From NCBI GenBank assembly GCA_017395065.1, contig JAFPWH010000035.1:62001-126000 (forward strand): 64,000 nucleotides of DNA. Reading direction: 5' to 3'. The notes below the pieces were generated by a model. The model worked only from the letters and a program-made list of their open reading frames with translations, made no database searches and was not told where the DNA came from. The stretch comes from Clostridia bacterium (GTDB lineage: Bacteria; Bacillota; Clostridia; Christensenellales; Aristaeellaceae). Below, piece after piece: positions 16,680-23,323 of this stretch (its first letter is position 1; the number at the start of each line of letters is the position of its first letter). A program made the position numbers and the translations under genes.

Positions 16680-18408
16680 TTTCGTCCCTCCCCGTCGTCT
16701 GCTCTTCGTAAATTTCGCGGTAAATGGGACTGGACTTAAGCAGCTCTTCGTGCGTGCCCTGCGACACCACCCGGCCGTTGTCCATGATGACGATCAGGTC
16801 GGCGTCCTCCACGGAAGCGATGCGTTGGGCGATGATGATCTTGGTCGTGTCGGGAATATAGCGCTTGAAGCCCATGCGGATGAGTGCGTCGGTTCGGGTA
16901 TCGACCGCGCTGGTCGAGTCGTCCAGGATCAGTATTTTTGGTTTTTTGAGCAGCGCTCTTGCGATGCACAGCCTTTGCTTCTGGCCGCCCGACACGTTCG
17001 TGCCGCCCTGCTCGATGTAGGTGTCGTAGCCGTCCGGGAAGGCGGTGATGAATTCGTGCGCCTGCGCGAGCTTGCAGGCTTCGACGAGCTCCTCGTCCGT
17101 CGCGTTCTCGTTGCCCCAGCGCAGGTTGTCCTTGATCTTGCCGGAGAACAGCTGGTTTTTCTGAAGCACCATCGCCACGGCGTCGCGCAACGATTCGATG
17201 TCGTAGTCCCTTACGTCGTTTCCGCCGACGCGTATGACGCCCTCGGTCACGTCGTAAAGGCGCGGGATCAGCTGAACGAGCGTCGATTTGCTCGAGCCCG
17301 TGCCGCCGATCAGGCCCACCGTCATACCGGAGGCGATGTGCAGATTTACACCGGAAAGCGCGAAATTGTCCGCGGTTTTGGAGTATTTAAAGCTCACGTC
17401 TTCAAAATCGATGGAGCCGTTTGCGAGCTGTGTGATCGGCTTTTCGGGATTCTTCAGCGTGGGCTCTTCCTTGAGCACCTCGGTGATGCGGCGCATGGAT
17501 TCGAGGGAGATGGTGAGGATGACGTAGATCATCGAAAGCATCATCAGCGACATCAGCACCTGGAAGCCGTACGTCAGCATGGCGGACAGGTGGCCGACCT
17601 CTACGCCGCTTGCGGTAATGACGAGTTTGGAGCCGATAAAAAGCACGAACACCATGTTGAAGTACAGGCAGGCCTGCATCAGGGGGTTGTTGAACGCCAC
17701 GATGCGCTCGGCCTTCGTAAAGTCCGCGCGGATGTCCTCGGCTGCCTTGCCGAACTTCTGTTTTTCGTAGTCTTCCCGGGCAAAACCCTTTACGACGCGC
17801 ATCGCGCGCACGTTTTCTTCGACGGATTCGTTCAGTTTATCGTATTTTTTGAAAACCCTGTGGAAGGCGGGCATGGCTTTACGGGTAACGATGATGAGCC
17901 CGGCAAGCAGCACGGGGATCACGACCACGAAGGTCAGGGCGAGCTTTCCGCCCATGATGCTGGCCATCACGACGGCGAAAACGAACATCAGCGGCGCGCG
18001 CACGGCCACGCGGATGATCATCATGAACGACATCTGCGCGTTGCCCACGTCCGTTGTCATTCTCGTGACCAGAGAGGCGGAGGAAAAACGGTCGATGTTT
18101 TCAAACGAAAAGCGCTGGATCCGGTCGAACATGTCGGTCCTTAAGTTCTTGGCAAAGCCCGCAGAGGCCTTTGCGCTCGCGTGTCCTGCCAAAGCGCCAC
18201 AGCCCAGCGAAACGAACGCCATCAAAACAAGCAGCAAGCCTATTTTGATCAGCTCGCCCATTTCGACGTTATTTTGGATTTTCGTGATGAGGCTGGCGGT
18301 GATGAAGGGGATCAGGCATTCGATGATCACTTCGCCGACGATGGCGGAAAACGACAGGAGCGCAGGCTTTTTGTACTCTCTTACACTCGCAAGCAAGGTT
18401 TTGATCAT
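16672..18408 (-). CDS. ABC exporter half-transporter (second pair), degenerate-site partner
   Basis: 578 residues. Six-helix membrane domain, then ATPase with Walker A GGTGSSKST (the Gly before Lys is Ser), signature VSGGQKQRL, Walker B ILILDDSTSAVD (Glu to Asp) and Gln in place of the H-loop His (AQRIAS). It is therefore the degenerate half of the second heterodimer and is even more altered than its paralogue at 12,882-14,621. GAGGAGTAGCTT precedes the ATG. First gene of the four-gene exporter run. Confidence 0.9.
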   Translation of the reverse strand: MIKTLLASVREYKKPALLSFSAIVGEVIIECLIPFITASLITKIQNNVEMGELIKIGLLLVLMAFVSLGCGALAGHASAKASAGFAKNLRTDMFDRIQRFSFENIDRFSSASLVTRMTTDVGNAQMSFMMIIRVAVRAPLMFVFAVVMASIMGGKLALTFVVVIPVLLAGLIIVTRKAMPAFHRVFKKYDKLNESVEENVRAMRVVKGFAREDYEKQKFGKAAEDIRADFTKAERIVAFNNPLMQACLYFNMVFVLFIGSKLVITASGVEVGHLSAMLTYGFQVLMSLMMLSMIYVILTISLESMRRITEVLKEEPTLKNPEKPITQLANGSIDFEDVSFKYSKTADNFALSGVNLHIASGMTVGLIGGTGSSKSTLVQLIPRLYDVTEGVIRVGGNDVRDYDIESLRDAVAMVLQKNQLFSGKIKDNLRWGNENATDEELVEACKLAQAHEFITAFPDGYDTYIEQGGTNVSGGQKQRLCIARALLKKPKILILDDSTSAVDTRTDALIRMGFKRYIPDTTKIIIAQRIASVEDADLIVIMDNGRVVSQGTHEELLKSSPIYREIYEEQTTGRDENE

Positions 18409-18437
18409 AAGCTACTCCTCAAAATCGGTTTTGGTTT

Positions 18438-18469
18438 ATTATATGCTTTTTTGCGCTTTCATTTATCAA
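18438..18469 (-). promoter_or_regulatory. Possible promoter of the exporter operon
   Basis: TATAAT (18,438-18,443) lies 30 bases before the ATG at 18,408; the best upstream box TTGATA (18,464-18,469) is 20 bases away, longer than normal. Confidence 0.35.
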
Positions 18470-18504
18470 AACTTTGAAAACAATGCTTAAAGTTTTTATG
18501 ACAA

Positions 18505-18540
18505 AGGAGCCGCCGCAGAAAAGAACCTGCGACAGCCCCT
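18505..18540 (-). terminator. Terminator hairpin after the DUF6273 gene
   Basis: Arms 18,505-18,518 and 18,527-18,540, 12 bases after the stop codon. All three non-Watson-Crick positions are G-U on minus-strand RNA. The arm AGGGGCTGTCGCAG closely matches the hairpin at 14,694-14,732. A short T-run follows. Confidence 0.65.
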
Positions 18541-18552
18541 CGATTTGATGCT

Positions 18553-19662
18553 TCAGTGCTGATTCACCGTTACCCACAGGCACGGGCGCACGAGCGCCAG
18601 ATTGTTTTCGGTGATCGTGTAGACCCTGCCAGCGCTGCTGACGGCCGTCCCGTAATTGGTGCGCGTATCGGTGTTCACGAACCAGCTGCACGCGCCGCTT
18701 TCGAAGCGCCCGACCTTGCCTTCGGCGTAGACGCTGGGATAGCAGACGCGGTTCACGTCCTCCGTTCCCAGATACCAGTCGAGACTGTTGACGTGCGGTA
18801 TTGCGACGAGATCTTCTCCATCGGTAAAGATGCGCTTTTGCTCGTAGTACGCAAAGGCCTTTTCGACGAATTCGCCGTTCAGCCAGCTTCTCAGATTGCT
18901 GTTTTGCCAGTAGATCCCGTTTGCCGCGTTGTTGTTGTAAATCACCCTGTCCAGCGCGTAGCGGCTAAGAAGCAGCGCCTTGTCCCCCTGAATGTCCAGT
19001 ATGATCCATTCGATGTCCTCGGGGCCGTTCGCTTCGTCACCGTCCTGCTCGTAGACGCCGAAATACACGTGCATGCCCGTTTCGAACTTCTCCGGCATGT
19101 TCAGCGGCACGGCCGCAGGCATGTTTTCCGTAACGGGTCTCGGCGTCGGGGTGGGTGTGGGGGTCGGGGTCGGCGTCGCGGTCGGGGTGGGTGTGGGGGT
19201 CGTGGTCGGCGTCGGTGTGGGTGTAGCGGTCGGCGTTGGCGTAGGCGTCTCCGCTTCCGTCGGCGCGGCAGTCGGTGTCTGCGCTGCCTCCTGCGTGGGC
19301 GTGGCTGTCGGAACTTCGGTCGGTGTAGCCGTCGGAGCGGGAGTCGGCGTCTCCGTAGGCGTATTCTCCGGCACAGGGGTTTCGGCAGACGTACTCTCCG
19401 GTACGGGTGTCGCCGTTACGGTTTCCGCTGTCGGTGTGACTTCCGGCGTCGGCGTCGCGGTCACTTCGGTGCTTTGTGTCCCGGATACTTCGGGCGAAGG
19501 CTCCGTCGTCGGCGTACTCGTAACGGTTACGGCGGTCGGGGTCACACGGACATTGCCGTTGCCGGTGTTCGATCTGCGGTAGCTTCTGTAAATCAAAAAC
19601 AACAACACCACCAATGCTAAAATAGCAATGTCAAGCAGTATGTTCTTGAGAATCTTTTTCAT
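18553..19662 (-). CDS. Membrane-anchored protein with long Pro-Thr linker and DUF6273 domain
   Basis: 369 residues from the ATG at 19,662 (GGGAG 7 bases upstream; an ATG two codons earlier is too close to it). One membrane helix (about 7-26) is followed by about 150 residues of Thr/Pro repeats (TPTATPTPTPT type, about 35-185) that would span the cell wall. The C-terminal domain (about 195-369) has IEWIILDIQGDKALLLSRYA and NLRSWLNGEFVEKAF, the DUF6273 signature, a domain common on surface proteins of gut Firmicutes with no known activity to me. A terminator follows. The linker DNA is repetitive (about 19,140-19,560) and may vary in length between strains. Confidence 0.8.
   Translation of the reverse strand: MKKILKNILLDIAILALVVLLFLIYRSYRRSNTGNGNVRVTPTAVTVTSTPTTEPSPEVSGTQSTEVTATPTPEVTPTAETVTATPVPESTSAETPVPENTPTETPTPAPTATPTEVPTATPTQEAAQTPTAAPTEAETPTPTPTATPTPTPTTTPTPTPTATPTPTPTPTPTPRPVTENMPAAVPLNMPEKFETGMHVYFGVYEQDGDEANGPEDIEWIILDIQGDKALLLSRYALDRVIYNNNAANGIYWQNSNLRSWLNGEFVEKAFAYYEQKRIFTDGEDLVAIPHVNSLDWYLGTEDVNRVCYPSVYAEGKVGRFESGACSWFVNTDTRTNYGTAVSSAGRVYTITENNLALVRPCLWVTVNQH
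19140..19560 (-). repeat. Degenerate ACN-CCN (Thr-Pro) coding repeat
   Basis: Low-complexity tract inside the DUF6273 gene made of GTCGGCGT/GGGTGTGGG-like units on the plus strand, encoding Thr-Pro dipeptides. The most regular part is about 19,141-19,240. Likely prone to slippage. Confidence 0.85.
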
Positions 19663-19720
19663 AATCATGCTCCCTGGCTGTGATGTGTCGTTTTCGGTTC
19701 TTGTTCGCCCTTATACATAA

Positions 19721-19753
19721 ATGAGTCCCATGCCTGATTGACACGAGACTCAT
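19721..19753 (-). terminator. Hairpin after the small secreted-protein gene
   Basis: ATGAGTC (19,721-19,727) and GACTCAT (19,747-19,753) extend on minus-strand RNA to a 12-bp stem using two G-U pairs. It starts 19 bases after the stop at 19,772 and is followed by TTATGTAT; a weak terminator. Confidence 0.5.
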
Positions 19754-19771
19754 TAATCTTCCGTCGATTTA

Positions 19772-20308
19772 TCAGATCGCCAGAACCATCATCGCGCCGG
19801 ACTCCTGGATAGCGAGCAGGGTGTCGCTGTCGAGGGTAAGAGCAACGTTGCCGTCCGCATTGCCGGTAGCAGAGAACACAGACCATTCGCCGCCGATTTC
19901 GAACAGGGCTACAACAGCCTGACCTTCTTCATACTGGGTGGGAGCAGTCACGTTCAGGGCAACAGAGCCGAGCTCTTCCTTGTAGTTGCCGCAGATGACG
20001 GGAGCGAACTCGCAGGGAGTGAGCTCTTCGCCGCCGGTGATGGCGAGGGCTTCCTCAGCAGCGTCGCCGAAGAAATCGGCAGCGGTCTCGGCCTCGGCCA
20101 GAGCAGCAAGCTCGTCCTTGCAGGCAGCGATGTCGTCTTCGTCTTCGGATACCGCGAAGAAGAAGCTGTCAGCGCCTTCTACATCGGGAGTTTCAAATTC
20201 CCAGGTGAAGTCCATGTCCAGCGTGGGGCTGGGGATGGCGGTTTCGGCGGTGGCGATCAGGCACAGAGCCATCATTGCGACGAGCATCAGAGAAATCAGC
20301 TTTTTCAT
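19772..20308 (-). CDS. Small secreted acidic protein of unknown function
   Basis: 178 residues. The ATG at 20,308 is preferred because GGAGG lies 9 bases upstream; an ATG 15 bases earlier overlaps that ribosome site. The signal peptide is clear (MKKLISLMLVAMMALCLIA, cleavage near ATA-ET). The mature part is strongly acidic (e.g. VSEDEDDIAACKDELAALAEAE) and has three cysteines, one of them in the motif VICGNYKEE. I recognise no family. A fully consensus promoter and clean codon choice (many GCAGC/GAG-type codons shared with the binding protein at 25,290) suggest high expression. It has its own terminator and so forms a single-gene unit. Confidence 0.75.
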   Translation of the reverse strand: MKKLISLMLVAMMALCLIATAETAIPSPTLDMDFTWEFETPDVEGADSFFFAVSEDEDDIAACKDELAALAEAETAADFFGDAAEEALAITGGEELTPCEFAPVICGNYKEELGSVALNVTAPTQYEEGQAVVALFEIGGEWSVFSATGNADGNVALTLDSDTLLAIQESGAMMVLAI

Positions 20309-20365
20309 CAGAATTACCTCCATTTAGATGTGAAATCTGTAAATACCAGACCCAACTAACAATGA

Positions 20366-20394
20366 ATTATACCCTATAACGTCTCATTTGTCAA
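20366..20394 (-). promoter_or_regulatory. Consensus promoter of the small secreted-protein gene
   Basis: TTGACA (20,389-20,394), 17-base spacer, TATAAT (20,366-20,371): both boxes match sigma-A consensus exactly. The leader to the ATG is about 50 bases. Confidence 0.85.
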
Positions 20395-20462
20395 TAAGTG
20401 TCCGGCAATTACATTGTTAATAATGTTTTACCGTTCATCGCGCGTTCCGTAAAAGGTATGCA

Positions 20463-21233
20463 TTATTCGTCATCATCGTCCTTGGCTTTGCCCTTGCCGG
20501 CGGAGCGGTGATAGTACTCCTTGCCGTAATGGCTGTAGTAGTAGTGGCTCTTGTAGTACTGCTTTTCGCTCAGCGTGGTCACGGTCACCTTGTCGATGAT
20601 GCAGCCGAGAATGGGCGTTCCGCTCCTTTGCATCTGGCGCACGGCGTCCTGCAATTCGCCCTTTCGGCGCTTTGCGTACTCGACGACGAACACGATCCCG
20701 TCGCACTGGCTGGCGATTTCAACGGCGTCGATGACCACGCCGACGGGCGGAGAGTCGACGATCACCATGTCGAATTCCTCGGCCAGACGGTCAAGCAAAT
20801 CTGCAAACTCCTGGCTGTTGACAAGGCCTATGGGGTTTGAGACATCGCGGCCGCTGGGGACAATGAAGAGGTTTTCGTGGTTGGTCCTGTAGACGATGTC
20901 CTCGAGCTCGCACTGGCCCGTCAGGTAGTGCGCAAGGCCGTTCATCTGCCCCTTCGTGGACATGCCGAAGCGCTTTACCGTTACGCTTCGCCTTAAGTCC
21001 ACGTCGACGAGGACGCAGCTTTTGCCGCGCTGCGCCATGTTGAAGGCGATGCGGGCGGACATGGTGCTTTTGCCTTCGGAAGCCACGCAGCTGGTGATCA
21101 ATATCTTTTTCAGGCGCTGGCCGGCAAAGAGGATGTTCGTGCAGATCGTGTTGAGCGCTTCGCGCCCCGCGTAGTCGAGCTTGGGGGCGTTGGCTATCAT
21201 CATTTTATTCATCGTCATCGCCATCGTCCTCAT
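20463..21233 (-). CDS. CpsD/CapB-type bacterial tyrosine kinase
   Basis: 256 residues. The P-loop is VASEGKST (about 49-56), Walker A' is CVLVDVDLRRS (about 73-83), Walker B is MVIVDSPPVG (about 156-165). The C-terminus has a Tyr cluster (QYYKSHYYYSHYGKEYY), the autophosphorylation tail of BY-kinases, then an acidic KDDDDE end. It is the cytoplasmic partner of the Wzz-like activator encoded just upstream, whose stop codon it overlaps; several in-frame ATGs at 21,212-21,233 are possible starts. Such pairs control length and export of capsular or exopolysaccharide. No glycosyltransferase or flippase gene is in the window. Confidence 0.9.
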   Translation of the reverse strand: MRTMAMTMNKMMIANAPKLDYAGREALNTICTNILFAGQRLKKILITSCVASEGKSTMSARIAFNMAQRGKSCVLVDVDLRRSVTVKRFGMSTKGQMNGLAHYLTGQCELEDIVYRTNHENLFIVPSGRDVSNPIGLVNSQEFADLLDRLAEEFDMVIVDSPPVGVVIDAVEIASQCDGIVFVVEYAKRRKGELQDAVRQMQRSGTPILGCIIDKVTVTTLSEKQYYKSHYYYSHYGKEYYHRSAGKGKAKDDDDE

Positions 21234-22062
21234 CTCCCTTCCTTCTGTGCTTTGTGGATTCCGAACCGGAATCGTCCGAATGCTTTTGCAGCATGATGGT
21301 GCCCAGCGTGGGCAGGTGCAGGTACTTTTCGATGTCGTCCGCGGTGCGTATGTAGTCGTCCACGATGAAGCGCAGCGTAATGATCGCCATCGCGATCAGC
21401 GCGCCCGCGATGAAGCCCAGCAGGGCGTTTCGCGTGATGTTGGGCGAAGAGGGCGAAGACGGCGTTCTGGCGTGTTCGAACTGCTTGGGAGACGTTGTGT
21501 CCATGCGCATGGCGATGAACTCCATGCTGACCTCGGCGTAGGTGTTGGCAAGCAGCGTCGCCTCGTTCTTGTCGGGCGAAGTGATCGTGATGTAGAGGAT
21601 GCGCGTGTTGGAGGGGTTGGAGATGGTGATCATTCTGGACAGGCCCGAGTAGGTGTACTTGTCGATTCTCAAGTCCCTATAGCCCTCTTCGCCGTTCGCC
21701 TTTCGGGTTTCGAGCACCTTGAGGACTTCCTCGTGCAGCTCCCAGTTGGTGTAGACCTCCTTGTAGTCGTTGGCCAGATAGTTGGAGATCTGCAGGTCGC
21801 TCAAATTGATGACGGAGTCCTTGCTGTTGGTCACGTACAGCTTGCTCGTGGCCTTGTACAGAGGCGTCACGAACCAGACGGTGTACACCAGCATCGCTAC
21901 CGCGCCTATGATCGCGGCCAGCGCGATCCAGCGCCACCTGTCCAGGAATTTGAGCAGCAGATCGTACAGGTCGATCGAGCTTTCCTCTTCCTGCAGTGTA
22001 TCCTGCGCAGGCACGAGCTCGCCGCTTGCGCCCTTGAACTTCTTTTTCTTCTCTTCGCCCAT
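21205..22062 (-). CDS. Wzz/CpsC-type chain-length regulator and kinase activator
   Basis: 285 residues with two membrane helices (about 47-68 and 208-228) flanking an extracellular domain, as in Wzz/YveK proteins. The first helix is preceded by the typical IDLYDLLLKFLDRWRW segment. The cytoplasmic C-tail continues the fold (VDDYIRTADDIEKYLHLPTLGTI), and then ends with an acidic run (GDEDDGDDDE) mirroring that of the kinase. GAGAGGACAG precedes the ATG. Middle gene of the LCP-Wzz-kinase operon. Confidence 0.88.
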   Translation of the reverse strand: MGEEKKKKFKGASGELVPAQDTLQEEESSIDLYDLLLKFLDRWRWIALAAIIGAVAMLVYTVWFVTPLYKATSKLYVTNSKDSVINLSDLQISNYLANDYKEVYTNWELHEEVLKVLETRKANGEEGYRDLRIDKYTYSGLSRMITISNPSNTRILYITITSPDKNEATLLANTYAEVSMEFIAMRMDTTSPKQFEHARTPSSPSSPNITRNALLGFIAGALIAMAIITLRFIVDDYIRTADDIEKYLHLPTLGTIMLQKHSDDSGSESTKHRRKGDEDDGDDDE

Positions 22063-22091
22063 TTATCTTACTGTCCTCTCGTTGTATTGAC

Positions 22092-23126
22092 TTATCTGTT
22101 CTCCTGTACGTAATAGGTTCTGAGCACCCATTCGGTGATCCAGTCTTCCCTGGGCGTGAACTCCATAAAGCCCTGAAGGCCGACTTTGCCGCTGCCCTCG
22201 ATGTACTCGGTCGGAAGGATGGTGCAGCCCAGGGCGGCGTTGATCTCGTTTACGAGCCGGCCGGTGCTTACGCTGCTTACGAAATAGTTGCCTTCGAACA
22301 TGCTGTCGAGCAGGCCCATCGCAAAGTTTGCGTCCTCGCGGCACTTTTTGATCATGATGTCGAGCGCACTCGTCATATAGGCGGCCTGGCGTTTTTTCAT
22401 GCGCTCCTCGTTGGTTTGTTGGCCTACGCCCGAGCGCGAGCGCGTGAAGAGCTCTGCCTGGCTGCCCTGAAGGGTGACTGTCTCCCCTATCGGCATCGCG
22501 TCGGAAAACGCACTGAAGTCGTCTTCGATCTTCACCGGGACGCCGCCCAGCGCGTCGTTGAATTCGCTTATGCCGCCCAGATAGAACGAAGTGCACACAT
22601 CCACCTTTACTGCGCCCTCCAGCAGCGCTTGTACCGATTCGACGGTGTAGGCGTTGTTTTCCTCGGGCGTCGCGCCGAAGTTGTGCGCAAGGGCGACCTG
22701 GCCCGTGCGCGTGCCGATCCGCTTGCCCAATACGCTCATATTGGGGATCTCGGTCACGGTGTCGCGGTCGATCTGCAGGCGGCTGACGGTATTGTTCGCG
22801 GCGTCCACCGCGACAAGAAGGATGAAGTCTGCCTGTCCGCCGTTTCTGTAGCCGTCGATCTGCGTTTTATCGTCTTTGTCGACGCCCAGGATCAGTATCG
22901 TCGTGATGTCCGGGTTTTCGACGTAGGTCACGCCGTTGTATTGGATGCGGTTGAGCCGTACGGAGCTTTCGTCGATGCTCTGGCGCTGCTCTCTGGGCTC
23001 CTCGTCTTCGATGAGCTTGTCGGCAAATTTCACGATCGCAAAAATGGCGACGGCAAGCGCCAGGACGCCCAGCAGCGTTCTGACGAGCACCTGGTTTTTG
23101 CTGAGTTGTTTATCTGAACGTTTCAT
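22092..23126 (-). CDS. LytR-CpsA-Psr (LCP) family protein
   Basis: 344 residues with one N-terminal membrane helix (about 15-35) and an extracellular LCP domain. Visible family blocks: ITTILILGVDKDD (about 74-86), ADFILLVAVDAANNTVSRLQ with IDRDTVTEI (conserved Asp/Arg contact residues), and the later SRSGVGQQTNEERMKKRQ helix. LCP enzymes attach wall polymers to peptidoglycan from lipid-linked donors; here the partners encoded next are a Wzz and BY-kinase, pointing to wall-linked polysaccharide. AGGTGG precedes the ATG. The upstream region holds a TATAAT (23,157-23,162) without a good -35 box. Confidence 0.85.
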   Translation of the reverse strand: MKRSDKQLSKNQVLVRTLLGVLALAVAIFAIVKFADKLIEDEEPREQRQSIDESSVRLNRIQYNGVTYVENPDITTILILGVDKDDKTQIDGYRNGGQADFILLVAVDAANNTVSRLQIDRDTVTEIPNMSVLGKRIGTRTGQVALAHNFGATPEENNAYTVESVQALLEGAVKVDVCTSFYLGGISEFNDALGGVPVKIEDDFSAFSDAMPIGETVTLQGSQAELFTRSRSGVGQQTNEERMKKRQAAYMTSALDIMIKKCREDANFAMGLLDSMFEGNYFVSSVSTGRLVNEINAALGCTILPTEYIEGSGKVGLQGFMEFTPREDWITEWVLRTYYVQENR

Positions 23127-23264
23127 CGGCCACCTGCCCGCAGATATAAATACATAATTATATTACCACTTTTCGTCCGAGAAAGAAAGCCCCAAAAGGG
23201 AGTTCGCCGTTATTTTACCTCAAATAAACACTTTTGGGCGCGCAGATTTCCTGCGCGTCGGGTG

Positions 23265-23294
23265 TTGACGGAACACATCGCCGTGCGGTATAAT
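23265..23294 (+). promoter_or_regulatory. Promoter of the flavodiiron gene
   Basis: TTGACG (23,265-23,270), 18-base spacer, TATAAT (23,289-23,294), followed by AGGAG at 23,310-23,314 before the ATG at 23,324. Confidence 0.8.
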
Positions 23295-23323
23295 GTAGAA
23301 AATCAAAAAAGGAGAAAAACGCA

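Noticed and set aside
14592-16739. A 715-codon open frame on the plus strand opposite the exporter genes
   Set aside because: It is antisense to two genes with complete ABC motifs and its translation is Arg/His/Val-rich without known motifs. Similar long antisense frames at 37,252-39,402, 43,272-45,413 and 23,303-25,081 are also by-products of high GC.
11135-18408. Bacteriocin or lantibiotic exporter locus
   Set aside because: No C39 peptidase domain, no GG-leader peptide and no modification enzyme found near the four exporter genes.
19140-19560. Possible CRISPR-like or satellite repeat
   Set aside because: Units are short, have no spacers and stay in frame as Thr-Pro codons inside an intact gene.
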